Of a DNA stretch of 48,114 bases, positions 18,523-27,671 are shown one piece after another; position 1 is the first letter of the stretch, and every line of letters begins with the position of its first letter. Position numbers and translations under genes: made by a program. The stretch lies in assembly GCA_016715195.1 (NCBI GenBank), contig JADKBB010000028.1, forward strand, positions 1 to 48,114, given 5' to 3'. The notes beneath the pieces are model-generated. The model had not been told where the DNA came from. It did not search any database and worked only from the letters and a program-made list of their open reading frames with translations. The stretch is from Candidatus Villigracilis proximus (lineage in GTDB: Bacteria; Chloroflexota; Anaerolineae; Anaerolineales; Villigracilaceae).

Positions 18523-18640
18523 ATTCGAGAAACACAAGCCAGATTCTCAAATTATAACCTTCTCCAAAACTAATGAAACTGTAATCCAAAACTTATCCCT
18601 CGCAAAGGCCCTCAACTTCTTTTATGGTTATAATACCCAA

Positions 18641-19024
18641 ATGGACTTTTTCCTCCCCGAAGACAATCTCACCCGCGCTGTTCCCGAAGAAACAAAGATC
18701 AGCTCGCTTTCCGCCCAGCCATACCCCGATGGCCGCCGCCTGCGCGTCAACATCGAAATCACCCCCTTCCAACAACGCCCCTACATCGAAGTCATCCTTC
18801 ACGACTCAACCGGCAGCGAGATCGCATCCACCAGCATCGTTGAACCCATGAGCTGGAAACTCGAATTCACCATGCACATCCGCGGCCAACTCAACAACCC
18901 CTACGCACTTCACGCCCGATTGTATTATCCCGAAGGACCATCCAAAGAACCGCTTATTTTTTCTTTTGATGTAGAACCGCCTTCGGCGACCGCATCTGAC
19001 TCACCCGAAGCTGATCCCGCTTAA
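18641..19024 (+). CDS. Uncharacterised beta-rich protein
   Basis: A 127-residue protein starting MDFFLPEDNLTRAVPEETK, with alternating hydrophobic strands (LRVNIEITPF, YIEVILHDSTGSEIAS, WKLEFTMHIRG, YALHARLYYPE) and an acidic tail, suggesting a small C2-like or immunoglobulin-like sandwich. No signal peptide or membrane segment. The frame is open further upstream, but that part covers the palindromic repeats and lacks protein character, so the ATG at 18641 is preferred. A TATAAT lies at 18629-18634, seven bases before this ATG, which would fit a leaderless transcript. It is 12 bases upstream of the TolB-like lipoprotein and probably co-transcribed with it. I do not recognise a family. Confidence 0.6.
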   Translation: MDFFLPEDNLTRAVPEETKISSLSAQPYPDGRRLRVNIEITPFQQRPYIEVILHDSTGSEIASTSIVEPMSWKLEFTMHIRGQLNNPYALHARLYYPEGPSKEPLIFSFDVEPPSATASDSPEADPA

Positions 19025-19036
19025 TTGACATCCTTC

Positions 19037-20921
19037 ATGCCTTCGCATATTGCCACCTCCCCCGCGAAAATATTATTTGCATTCACCATTACCAGCCTCC
19101 TGCTCTTTGGCTGTTCCCAATCTTTGGAAGCAACGCCTCCACCAGCAGCAATCACCACAGAAACACCCATTGCCACAAACACACCAGATACCATCCGCTA
19201 TAGCGGCGAAGGCAATCTCATCTTCCTATCCATCGAAGAAAATGGGCACGCCCATCTCTTTGTCCAAAGCAACCGTCCGCAAGACCTGCCTCTCACCCGC
19301 ATCACCAACGGCGAATGGAACGACATCGCCCCTGCCCTCAGCCCCGACCGCACAATGATCGCCTTCGCCTCAGACCGCAACGGCGGATACTGGGACCTCT
19401 TCACCATGAACCTGCAAAGCGGAGATGTAACCCAGATCACCAACACCCCCGAATACGACTCCGCCCCCTCATGGTCACCCGATGGACAGTGGCTCGTCTT
19501 TGAAACCTACACAAACGAAAATCTTGAGATTTCCGTTGTCTCCGTCAATGACCGCACCCAACCCATCATCCCCGTCACGCAAGACTCTGCCTCAGATCAC
19601 TCTCCCGTTTGGGCACCCGATGGCCGGCACATCGCCTTCATCTCCTTGCGCGGCGGCGAAAGTGACGATGTCTGGCTCGCCGATCTTGATCTGACCGGCG
19701 AAGACCGATACCAAAATTTAAGTAACACACCTTTTGCATCTGAAAACCATCCCGTCTGGAATTATGACGGCTCGCAATTATTATGGGCATCCATCTCTCA
19801 AACCGTCGGCTTTAGCGGACTGTATATCTGGGAAGCCAACGACCCCAACCGCACCGCCCGCTGGATCGGCGACGGCATTTGGGGCGCATGGAATGAAACT
19901 GCCGAACAGATCATCGCCATCACCAGCGGACCCAATCAACAATATATTTCATCGTATGATGTTCGCGGAAATTTACTGCTACCTCCCACCCCCCTGCATG
20001 GCCGTGTGCGCGGCCTCGCCTGGGGACTTGCGCAAATCCCCACCCCCTTTTCCAAACTCATTTAATCAGGCTGCAATCTTTACACCTGCAGCATTATGGT
20101 CACCGATCATCACCCCTGGCGCTGAAGTACCCAATCAACGCTGGTATGTTGTCGCATTGGATGATGTGCAGGCTCCCTTCCCGCAATTGCATGACCTGAT
20201 CGATGATTCATTCAACGCGCTGCGTGACCGCATCATCCTTGAAACAGGCTGGGATGTGCTTGCAAGCATCGAAAACGCCTTCGTGCCGCTTACCACCAAC
20301 CTCGAACCCGGCCTCGAAGAAGACTGGCTCTATACAGGCCGCGCTTTCGCCATCAACACCTTGATGACCGATGCCGGCTGGATGGTCGTCTTGCGTGAAG
20401 ATGTTGGCGCACAAACCTATTGGCGCATCTATGTCCGCGCCAACACACAGGACGGTTCATTCGGCGAACCGATCCACAATGCACCCTGGAATTTAAGCGC
20501 ACGCTACGAGCTTGATCCGCGTACCTATGAACAGGGTGGAAAATACGCACCGGTGCCTGCTGGTTACTGGGTCGATATCACTGCTCTCGCAGCAGCCTAT
20601 AACTGGGAACGTTTACCCGCGCTTCCCAATTGGCGCACCTATTACGCCGGCAGCCGCTTCACCGAATTCACACTCACCAACGGCCTGACCTGGTACGCAG
20701 CCATGCAGGAACTATATCCAGCCGAAGCGCTTATCACGCCAACCCGCGTCCTACCGCCTACATTAACTCCAACACAGACTCCTTCGATCACTCCCACACC
20801 ACGCCCTTCACGCACGCCGCGCCCAACCAGTACACCGTCTTCGACGCGCACGCCGTCTGTAACCCCAACACCTTCCTACACCCCAACATTGACGCCCACA
20901 CCGCCAACGATCATTCCGTAA
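19037..20921 (+). pseudogene. TolB/PD40-propeller lipoprotein with Thr/Pro-rich tail, one frameshift
   Basis: About 627 residues when repaired. It has a lipoprotein signal (lipobox LLFGC near residue 28), then PD40 beta-propeller blades (SPDRTMIAFASDRNGGYWDL, WSPDGQWLVFE, WAPDGRHIAFISLRGG and others) to about residue 340, a C-terminal domain of about 210 residues rich in Trp and Tyr, and a tail of roughly 60 residues made of TPT/TPS/TPR repeats, as in many Chloroflexota surface proteins. The first frame ends at 20065, but the protein continues in the next frame from PNSFNQAAIFTPAALWSPII. One extra base in the C5/T4 run at 20043-20051 explains the break. ATG 19037 is chosen over TTG 19025 because it gives a proper signal peptide. 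Probably an outer-surface binding protein. Confidence 0.8.
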
Positions 20922-20957
20922 CCTGTTGCAATGATTTCTCTATAATGAATTCAATAT

Positions 20958-21021
20958 AATAATTCGCCACAATAATTCGATACAATAATTCTCTACAATA
21001 ATTTCCCTATAATAATTTCAC
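20958..21021. repeat. Short tandem repeat, 13-bp unit
   Basis: Five consecutive units beginning AATAATT (20958, 20971, 20984, 20997 and 21011), spaced 13, 13, 13 and 14 bases, each ending in a variable C/A-rich part. AT-rich, directly after the TolB-like gene. Non-coding. The gap 20922-21482 holds only this repeat and the array that follows. Confidence 0.7.
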
Positions 21022-21101
21022 TCCTTCGGAGTTTCATATAGTTTTTATATGTATCTATCAATAGACAATCTTCTCTTAATAAACGGATGTTACGCAGTAA
21101 A

Positions 21102-21403
21102 CAATCCCGAAGGGATGGCAAGATTATAGAAAATAAGAAAGCATCCAACGTAACCCCAAAGGCGATGTGTTGACGGTTCGTCTTATCGCTCACCGTGTCG
21201 AAACAGGTAACATGATTTTAGAAACAAAAAACGCATCCCACAAAAACCCGAAGGGGTTCAATGATTATAGAAAATAAAAACGTATTCACCAAGCGAAGGG
21301 TGCCAGGGTTGTAGAAATAAAAAACGCATCCCAAAACCCCGAAGGGGTGTGATGATTATAGAAATAAAAAAACGCATCCCAAAACCCCGAAGGGGTGACA
21401 TGG
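21102..21403. repeat. Interspersed-type repeat array with CCCCGAAGGGG hairpin cores
   Basis: Six or so diverged copies of a unit about 47 bases long, containing AACCCCGAAGGGGT, then ATGATTATAGAAA and AAAAACGCATCCCA. The clearest copies are near 21244, 21291, 21334 and 21381. Copies differ by substitutions and small indels, and there are no unique equal-length spacers, so this is not a CRISPR array. Related units occur in both orientations at 29410-29552. Each core can form a small hairpin. Confidence 0.7.
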
Positions 21404-21482
21404 AATTAATGGACACAATCTCTATCGGTTACACAAAACCCATCTGCCAAAAATTATCGTGCGTAAGGCAAACGAACAAACC

Positions 21483-22547
21483 ATGAAACTCAAACGAACA
21501 CTCCCCGCTTTATTATTGATCGTGATCCTCTCTGCCTGCGGACAAGAAATAGCACCGGCCAACCCAACGCCAGTAGTGGCCGAAGCGGCAGACCAGCTTC
21601 CGGTCCAGATGGATGCGGAAATTACTCCGTCACCGATGCCGTTTCAATTCGTCCTCCCCGCTCCGGGAGCGGAACCTATCTCGGGCTGGCGTCCTCCACT
21701 GTATCCCATTCCATGGGCGATGTCACCTTATGATCATTTTTATTTTGCGCGCCCCATCGCCGCAGATCAGGTCAACTGGCCGATCCCTGATTATCGCTAT
21801 GGCGGCATTTTCTTTGCGCCAAATATTGTGCATACCGGCGTAGACATTCCCACTCCCGAAGGCACGCCGATCATGGCCGCCGGCCCGGGGACTGTGGTCT
21901 GGGCGGGCTGGGGTTTATTTACAGAATCACCTTTAAATAAAGAAGACCCCTATGGTTTGGCAGTTGCCATTCGTCATGATTTTAGCTACAACAATCAACA
22001 GCTTTATACGGTTTATGCCCACATGAGCGAAGTGATCGCAATGGTCAGCCAACATGTTGAAACGGGCGAATTGATCGGGCTGGTCGGCTCAACCGGCGCA
22101 ACGACCGGGCCGCATGTACATTTTGAAGTGCGCTTCCCAACCAACTCATTTCAAAATACAGTCAATCCTGAGTTATGGATCTCGCCGCCGCAGGGCTGGG
22201 GCGTATTGGTGGGACGTGTGACTGACACAAAAGATAAAACTTTACAGCAAGTGGAAGTTACCGTGCGCTCGGAAGAAACAGATGAATCAAATATTGTCAA
22301 AAGTTACGGCGGCGGCGGAGCGATCAACGCGGACCCATACTACAATGAAAATCTTGTCCTCGGTGATTTGGCCGCGGGCATTTATAAAATTTCGCTTAAA
22401 TATGATGGTAAAACCCGCCAAACATGGGTTGAGATTTTCCCCGGCCAGGTGACTTACTTTACATTTCAAGGTGACAATGGCTTTGGCACCGAACGCCCAG
22501 CTACGCCGAAACTTGATTCTTTACCCAAGCTGACTCCCACCCCTTGA
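21483..22547 (+). CDS. M23-family peptidase lipoprotein (LytM/peptidoglycan hydrolase)
   Basis: A 354-residue exported lipoprotein. The signal peptide ends in the lipobox LSACG, followed by a Pro/Thr linker. The M23 zinc metallopeptidase core contains HTGVD (His117), the VYAHMSEV strand and HVHFE (His211, His213), which supply the zinc ligands and catalytic His for cutting peptidoglycan cross-links. A C-terminal domain of about 110 residues (GVLVGRVTDTKDKTLQQVEV..., an Ig-like or carboxypeptidase-regulatory-like sandwich) follows, then a Pro/Thr tail. ATG 21483 is chosen because it starts a normal signal peptide (MKLKRTLPALLLIVILSAC). It is convergent with pckG. Confidence 0.88.
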   Translation: MKLKRTLPALLLIVILSACGQEIAPANPTPVVAEAADQLPVQMDAEITPSPMPFQFVLPAPGAEPISGWRPPLYPIPWAMSPYDHFYFARPIAADQVNWPIPDYRYGGIFFAPNIVHTGVDIPTPEGTPIMAAGPGTVVWAGWGLFTESPLNKEDPYGLAVAIRHDFSYNNQQLYTVYAHMSEVIAMVSQHVETGELIGLVGSTGATTGPHVHFEVRFPTNSFQNTVNPELWISPPQGWGVLVGRVTDTKDKTLQQVEVTVRSEETDESNIVKSYGGGGAINADPYYNENLVLGDLAAGIYKISLKYDGKTRQTWVEIFPGQVTYFTFQGDNGFGTERPATPKLDSLPKLTPTP

Positions 22548-22642
22548 GATAAACAAAACGGCTTGCAAAGAAAACATTTTCCTTTTGCGCAGCGCTGTAT
22601 TTTGTTTTATTCAACGGGGAAGATTTATATTTTTATGCAAGT

Positions 22643-24466
22643 TTATGCTTGAGGGGCAAAGCCCAATCCGCTTTCAAATTTTGCGCGGATGGCGGTCAAT
22701 TCCAACGGAAGCTTGTCCTGCATTTTTTCAAACAATTGATCATGCTGTTGGAGTTCAGCCTGCCAATGCATCGGGTCAATGCTGACCAGGTCCTCAAAAT
22801 GTTCGTTGAGAAAATGATCCATGCCTTCCCATGTTAGGTCTGCGTAGGCGGGAATCCACCCGAGCGGACTTGGCACCGCCGCCGCGCGCCCGTTGACGCG
22901 TTCCACGATCCACTGTAATACGCGCATATTTTCGCCATAACCCGGCCAGAGGAAAACGCCGTCTCCATTGGTGCGGAACCAGTTCACCCCGAAGATGGGT
23001 ATCGGGCTCGCAAGTGTTTGACCAAAATCGAGCCAATGCTGGAAGTAATCAGCCATGTGATAACCGCAGAAAGGCAGCATGGCAAACGGGTCACGGCGAA
23101 CCAATCCGAGTGCGCCACTGGCAGCGGCTGTTGTCTCTGACCCCATGGTGGCGGCTAGATAAACGCCATGTTTCCAATCACTGGATTGGAAAACAAGTGG
23201 GATGGTATTGCTGCGGCGTCCACCAAAGATAAAGGCTTTGACCGGCACACCACGCGGATTTTCCCAATCAGGGTCAATCGACGGGCACTGACTGGCCGGT
23301 GCTGTGAAACGTGCATTCGGGTGAGCAGCTTTGCGGCCACAGTCGGGCGTCCAGTGTTGACCGGTCCAATCGATTAATTCAGCCGGAGGAGTCTTGGTCA
23401 TTCCTTCCCACCAGACATCTCCATCGGGGGTCAGGGCTACGTTTGTAAAAATCGTATTCTTGTTGCTGGCGGCCATCGCATTGGGATTTGTCTTTTCAGA
23501 GGTGCCCGGCGCGACGCCAAAATAACCGTTTTCAGGATTGATGGCATAAAGCTGTCCATCCGCACCGGTCTTGAGCCAGGCAATATCATCGCCAACCGTT
23601 GTTACTTTCCAACCCTTAAAAGCCACCGGCGGAATCAACATGGCAAGATTGGTCTTTCCGCAAGCGCTCGGAAAAGCCGCCGCAAGATAAGTCTTTTCAC
23701 CTACTGGTGATTCTATTCCGAGGATCAGCATATGCTCGGCCAACCAGCCTTCGTCACGCGCCATTTTGGACGCAATACGTAATGCCAAACATTTTTTACC
23801 TAACAGAGCATTTCCACCATAGCCGCTGCCATAAGACCAGATGGCACGCGTTTCAGGAAAATGCACGATATATTTTTGCTCTTTATTGCAAGGCCACGCC
23901 ACGTCCTTTTGACCCGGCTCCAGCGGCGCTCCAACCGAATGCAGGCATGGCACAAACTCCCCATCCCCCAGCACATCCCACACCGCGGCGCCCATGCGCG
24001 TCATGATGCGCATGTTGACGGCGACGTAAGGTGAATCGCTCAATTCAATACCGATCTGGGCAATATCTGAACCAAGCGGCCCCATGCTAAATGGGATCAC
24101 ATACATGGTACGGCCGCGCATTGACCCATCAAATAGTTTTTGCAACGTCCCTTTCATTTCAAGCGGATCAACCCAGTTGTTGGTGGGACCGGCATCCTCG
24201 GGCTTGACACTGCAAATGAAAGTTCGGTCTTCCACACGCGCCACATCGCCCTGATCAGAGCGGGCCAGGTAACTATTTGGGCGTTTGCTTTCATTGAGTT
24301 TGATAAAAGTACCGTTGCTGACAAGCAAGCTGCACAAATGGTCATACTCAGCCTGGGAACCATCACACCAATGGACTTGTTCGGGTTTGCACAGCGCGGC
24401 AACTTCTTCGATCCATGCGCGAACTTTTGAATTTGTGACATATGCGGGAAAACGAATAGCGTTCAT
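22643..24466 (-). CDS. pckG: Phosphoenolpyruvate carboxykinase (GTP)
   Basis: A 607-residue GTP-dependent PEPCK, which decarboxylates and phosphorylates oxaloacetate to PEP in gluconeogenesis or anaplerosis. The length matches the GTP class. Signature segments are RTMYVIPFSMGPLGS, SYGSGYGGNALLGKKC, the kinase-1a P-loop with hyperreactive Cys AAFPSACGKTNLAML, the metal-binding VGDDIAW, GVAPGTSEKTNPNA and FGGRRSNTIPLVFQS. The start lies about 20 bases after an AAGGATCA-type site. The upstream region carries two palindromes of the same 7-mer that may regulate it. It is divergent from recA. Confidence 0.97.
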   Translation of the reverse strand: MNAIRFPAYVTNSKVRAWIEEVAALCKPEQVHWCDGSQAEYDHLCSLLVSNGTFIKLNESKRPNSYLARSDQGDVARVEDRTFICSVKPEDAGPTNNWVDPLEMKGTLQKLFDGSMRGRTMYVIPFSMGPLGSDIAQIGIELSDSPYVAVNMRIMTRMGAAVWDVLGDGEFVPCLHSVGAPLEPGQKDVAWPCNKEQKYIVHFPETRAIWSYGSGYGGNALLGKKCLALRIASKMARDEGWLAEHMLILGIESPVGEKTYLAAAFPSACGKTNLAMLIPPVAFKGWKVTTVGDDIAWLKTGADGQLYAINPENGYFGVAPGTSEKTNPNAMAASNKNTIFTNVALTPDGDVWWEGMTKTPPAELIDWTGQHWTPDCGRKAAHPNARFTAPASQCPSIDPDWENPRGVPVKAFIFGGRRSNTIPLVFQSSDWKHGVYLAATMGSETTAAASGALGLVRRDPFAMLPFCGYHMADYFQHWLDFGQTLASPIPIFGVNWFRTNGDGVFLWPGYGENMRVLQWIVERVNGRAAAVPSPLGWIPAYADLTWEGMDHFLNEHFEDLVSIDPMHWQAELQQHDQLFEKMQDKLPLELTAIRAKFESGLGFAPQA

Positions 24467-24544
24467 GATTTATTGATCCTTAATCCATGCCAGTATGTGT
24501 TTTATATGTGCAAAATTTCACAACTAAATTCTGAGGATTATACT

Positions 24545-24593
24545 GGGTAATGGTTAATTACCCTATAAAAAAACCATTACCCATTTGGGTAAT
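24545..24593 (-). promoter_or_regulatory. Paired GGGTAAT palindromes upstream of pckG
   Basis: Four half sites alternate: GGGTAAT (24545-24551), ATTACCC (24557-24563), ATTACCC (24576-24582) and GGGTAAT (24587-24593). They make two inverted repeats with 5- and 4-base centres. A TATAAT reading toward pckG ends beside the first half site (24542-24537). The pattern suggests a dimeric repressor or activator bound to two sites, but alternative hairpins are equally possible. Confidence 0.45.
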
Positions 24594-24697
24594 CTTTTTA
24601 GCCTGTCTCAACAAGTGAAATCGCGTAAGTTGATTTTGTAGTTCATCAGCTTGCTGATGGCATTTCCATATTAAAAAAATGATACGCTATTATGCTC

Positions 24698-24725
24698 TTG
24701 ACGCACTGAACATCTGTGCTATACT
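24698..24725 (+). promoter_or_regulatory. recA promoter with candidate LexA (SOS) box
   Basis: -35 TTGACG (24698-24703), 16-bp spacer and -10 TATACT (24720-24725), about 95 bases before the recA start. Within the spacer, TGAACATCTGTGCT (24707-24720) matches the Gram-positive SOS box CGAACATATGTTCG at 10 of 14 positions, including the GAAC half and TGT. Binding there would block polymerase, consistent with LexA control of recA. Confidence 0.6.
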
Positions 24726-24819
24726 CTCGCAACACATAACTTTATTAAACCTTTGTGACCATCGCGTCCTTTGTGTTTAATATCCTTCAACCTTTACACT
24801 TATATTGGAGAACTAAACC

Positions 24820-25938
24820 ATGGCAAGAAAATCATCCCGCACAACAGAAACACCCGCACAAACTCAAAACATCGATAACGCCAAACGCGCCGTCCTGGAC
24901 AAGGCCGTTGGCGATATTTTAAAACGCTATGGTGACGGTTCCATCATGCGCCTTGGCGAAGCCCATGGCATGGTGACCGAGGTCATCCCCACCGGCTCAC
25001 TCTCACTCGATATTGCGCTCGGCGTCGGCGGTATTCCACGCGGACGTGTGATCGAAATCTACGGTCCTGAATCTTCCGGTAAGACCACTCTCTGCCAACA
25101 CATTGTGGCAGAAGCACAACGCCTGGGCGGAACCGCTGCCTTCATTGACATGGAACATGCACTCGACCCAAGCTATGCGGCCAAAGTCGGCGTGGATATT
25201 GATAACCTGCTCGTCTCCCAGCCAGACACCGGCGAACAGGCACTCGAAATCGCAGAGACTCTCGTCCGCTCCGGTGCAGTGGATGTGGTCGTCGTTGACT
25301 CAGTTGCCGCGCTCGTGCCACGCTCTGAAATCGAAGGCGACATGGGCGATGCCACCATGGGTGTGCAGGCTCGTTTGATGTCTCAGGCGCTGCGCAAACT
25401 TTCCGGCGCGATCAACCAGACCAAGACATCGGTCATTTTTACAAATCAACTTCGCCAGAAGATCGGCGTGATGTTTGGTAATCCTGAAACCACCACTGGT
25501 GGTCAGGCCCTTAAATTCTATGCATCGGTTCGTTTGGACGTACGCCGTATTCAATCCATTAAGGTCGGCGAAGAAGTCATCGGTAATCGCACCCGTGTCA
25601 AAGTGGTTAAGAACAAACTCGCGGCGCCTTTCCGTACCGCAGAATTTGACATCATGTTCAACGAAGGCATCTCGAAATCAGGTGACGTGCTTGATCTCGC
25701 CACCAAATTTGAAGTCCTCACCAAACGCGGCGCCTTCTTCTCTTATGGTGATATCCGCATCGGCCAGGGACGTGAGAACGCCAAAGAATATCTGCGCGGC
25801 AATCTCGATATGATGAACGAGATCGAAGGCATCATCCGCCAGAAAGCGCTTAGCGGCGAGATCGCCCTTCCGCTTGATATGGGCAACGAAGGCGGCAACG
25901 CCATGGATGCCGGCGCGGCAGTCGAAGAAGAATTGTAA
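24820..25938 (+). CDS. recA: Recombinase A
   Basis: A 372-residue RecA, the ATP-dependent strand-exchange protein that also triggers LexA self-cleavage. Walker A is GPESSGKTT (residues 82-90). The family signatures ALKFYASVRLDVRRI and KVVKNKLAAPFR are complete, as are loop L1 (EIEGDMGDATMGVQARL) and loop L2 (IFTNQLRQKIGVMFGNPETTTGG). An N-terminal extension of about 20 polar residues and an acidic C-terminus (VEEEL) are normal. The start is supported by TTGGAGAACTAAACC. It is monocistronic, with an SOS-type promoter upstream and a strong hairpin downstream. Confidence 0.98.
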   Translation: MARKSSRTTETPAQTQNIDNAKRAVLDKAVGDILKRYGDGSIMRLGEAHGMVTEVIPTGSLSLDIALGVGGIPRGRVIEIYGPESSGKTTLCQHIVAEAQRLGGTAAFIDMEHALDPSYAAKVGVDIDNLLVSQPDTGEQALEIAETLVRSGAVDVVVVDSVAALVPRSEIEGDMGDATMGVQARLMSQALRKLSGAINQTKTSVIFTNQLRQKIGVMFGNPETTTGGQALKFYASVRLDVRRIQSIKVGEEVIGNRTRVKVVKNKLAAPFRTAEFDIMFNEGISKSGDVLDLATKFEVLTKRGAFFSYGDIRIGQGRENAKEYLRGNLDMMNEIEGIIRQKALSGEIALPLDMGNEGGNAMDAGAAVEEEL

Positions 25939-25957
25939 GTCAACCATAACATACCAG

Positions 25958-26023
25958 ACTTCGGAAGTCTTTCTTGTGGAACTCCAATCGGGAGATCTCG
26001 AAAAGACTTCCGAAGTTTTATTT
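25958..26023 (+). terminator. Terminator of recA
   Basis: ACTTCGGAAGTCTTT (25958-25972) pairs perfectly over 15 bp with AAAGACTTCCGAAGT (26002-26016), followed by TTTATTT. The long 29-base loop is unusual for a terminator. Confidence 0.75.
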
Positions 26024-26054
26024 AATACATGGGACTTTATGGTTTAATAAGGAT

Positions 26055-26606
26055 ATGCTTCGTATCCGTATCATGCTCCGCCCATACCTGCTCGCTGTTC
26101 TATTTACATTAATCTTCGCTTCAGCCTGTGCGCCGCAAGTCACCCCTACCCCATTCCGCCCGCCGACAAAACCTGCGGCCACACAGATCCTTTCCACCAC
26201 CACACCCATCCCCGCACTTTATACGCCCGTTCCCACATCCACGGCTACAGCCACACCCACCGAAGGCCCGTGCAGTAACAACCTTGAATTTTTACAGGAT
26301 GTCACCATTCCAGATGGGACTTTCATCTCATTCGGCGCATCCATAGACAAGCAATGGCTGGTCAACAACAACGGCACCTGTGACTGGGATTCCACCTATC
26401 GCTTGAAATGGATCGGCGGCGATCCGCTCGGTGCAGCGCAGGAACAAATTCTCTACCCGGCACGGGCGGGCACACAAGTCACATTGCGCATTGTCTTCAC
26501 CGCTCCCACAGCGGAAGGAACTTTCGAAAGCGCGTGGCAGGCTTACGGTCCAGATGGAACCGCGTTTGGTGATCCAATTTTTATGAAGATTGTTGTATCC
26601 CAATAG
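26055..26606 (+). CDS. Secreted lipoprotein with NBR1-type Ig-like domain
   Basis: A protein of about 183 residues with a signal peptide ending in a lipobox (FASACAP), a Thr/Pro-rich linker of about 50 residues and a C-terminal domain matching the NBR1 central (FW) domain: FLQDVTIPDGTFISFGA, KQWLVNNNGTCDWDS, LKWIGGDPLG and FESAWQAYGPDG, with the spaced Trp residues typical of the family. In Chloroflexota these domains are common in surface-anchored proteins and probably bind ligands or other proteins. ATG 26055 follows AATAAGGAT; an internal ATG at 26073 is possible. Confidence 0.8.
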   Translation: MLRIRIMLRPYLLAVLFTLIFASACAPQVTPTPFRPPTKPAATQILSTTTPIPALYTPVPTSTATATPTEGPCSNNLEFLQDVTIPDGTFISFGASIDKQWLVNNNGTCDWDSTYRLKWIGGDPLGAAQEQILYPARAGTQVTLRIVFTAPTAEGTFESAWQAYGPDGTAFGDPIFMKIVVSQ

Positions 26607-26617
26607 GAATCCTCAAC

Positions 26618-26986
26618 ATGACTACTCAAACTCAATTTCCCCTTGTCTTCAAAAAACTAAAATCCATCCTTGAGCCGTATTCATCAAAGCTAATGATCAA
26701 AATAGACACCGCAGATGGATTCTCATTGGATGGTGCGCACAGCGAAAAGTGGAAAAAGGAACTTTTCTTTGGCGCGGCGCAAATAAAAAAGAATTACGTT
26801 TCTTTTCACCTGATGCCGGTTTACATGTACCCCGACCTGCTTAAGAATATTTCACCTGAATTAAAAAAGCACATGCAGGGAAAATCGTGCTTCAATTTTA
26901 AAGAGATCGAAACATCCCTGTTCGATGAATTGTCTCAACTCACCCAACAGGGATTTGAACGTTTTATAAAAGAAGAGTATTCCTAA
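26618..26986 (+). CDS. Uncharacterised small cytoplasmic protein (possibly DUF1801-like)
   Basis: A 122-residue soluble protein without signal or membrane segment. Conserved-looking stretches are FFGAAQIKKNYVSFHLMPVY, YPDLLKNISPELKKHMQGKS and CFNFKEIETSLFDELSQL. The arrangement (beta strand 'vSfhlmpv', then helices, then K.CF.F) resembles DUF1801/YdhG-like proteins, but I cannot confirm it. It starts 11 bases after the NBR1-domain gene with TAGGAATCCTCAAC, so the two are probably co-transcribed. It ends nine bases before the convergent CoA-binding gene. Confidence 0.7.
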   Translation: MTTQTQFPLVFKKLKSILEPYSSKLMIKIDTADGFSLDGAHSEKWKKELFFGAAQIKKNYVSFHLMPVYMYPDLLKNISPELKKHMQGKSCFNFKEIETSLFDELSQLTQQGFERFIKEEYS

Positions 26987-26995
26987 AACAGCGGA

Positions 26996-27487
26996 TCAGC
27001 TCACCCGCATAAATCCGAACATGCTCCACAATCCGCGCATAAATTTATGACCGCCATCCGGGTCTAAAAATTGATTCGGGCACGAACCGGGGATCACTTC
27101 AATTCCGTTTGCCTTGCACATCTCCACCGCAGATTGTGAAACGCTGGTCATGCTCTGCGCCAGGCCGGGCTTGGTGCCCATCATGCAATGCATCCAGACA
27201 TGCTTGATGCCCAGGTCCACGCATTGCTGCACGATCTCTTCTGTTACTTTGGGATTGGTCAACATAAAGACCGCATCTGGTTTTTCAGGAATGGACTTCA
27301 GATCGGGATAGCACGGCGCGCCATCGTAGGTGGAGATACGCGGATTCACCGCATATACCTGATAGCCCGCATCCTTGAATTTTTTATAATTCAAATTACA
27401 GCCGGTCTCACGTTTATCCGACACCCCGACGACAGCGATCTTCTTCTGCGCCAGAAACCCCTTCACCAGTTCATCAATTTTTTTCAT
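26996..27487 (-). CDS. CoA-binding domain protein (YccU-like)
   Basis: A 163-residue single-domain Rossmann protein of the CoA_binding_2 family. The nucleotide loop is KIAVVGVSDKRETGCNL near residue 15, followed by YQVYAVNPR, LTNPKVTEEIVQQCVDLGIKHVWMH and the closing GIEVIPGSCPNQFL. These are the N-terminal elements seen in succinyl-CoA synthetase alpha subunits, here stand-alone. Family members bind CoA; the cellular role is unknown. Start with TGGGAGAGCTTGT just upstream. Confidence 0.9.
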   Translation of the reverse strand: MKKIDELVKGFLAQKKIAVVGVSDKRETGCNLNYKKFKDAGYQVYAVNPRISTYDGAPCYPDLKSIPEKPDAVFMLTNPKVTEEIVQQCVDLGIKHVWMHCMMGTKPGLAQSMTSVSQSAVEMCKANGIEVIPGSCPNQFLDPDGGHKFMRGLWSMFGFMRVS

Positions 27488-27671
27488 ACAAGCTCTCCCA
27501 TATCCTATATTCTTTTTGGCTCTTTGAAAGAGCCACTCTGCAATATACGTTCCAACTCAATTTTGGATTCTGATTTAAAGTATACAAAGAACAATATCCA
27601 AAATATAGATGATGAAAATCACCCGTTCAAAATCGCATACTGAGACCGAATGGAAATGGTATCATTGCCGC

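Noticed and set aside
20993..21193. Open frame of 66 codons on the minus strand
   Set aside because: It lies entirely in the tandem repeats and the first CCCCGAAGGGG units.
21102..21403. Possible CRISPR array
   Set aside because: Repeat units are diverged, unequal in length and contiguous, with no unique spacers of constant size and no cas genes nearby.
27520..27536. GGCTCTTTGAAAGAGCC palindrome as a terminator
   Set aside because: No T tract follows on either strand in the right orientation, and it lies upstream of both neighbouring genes.
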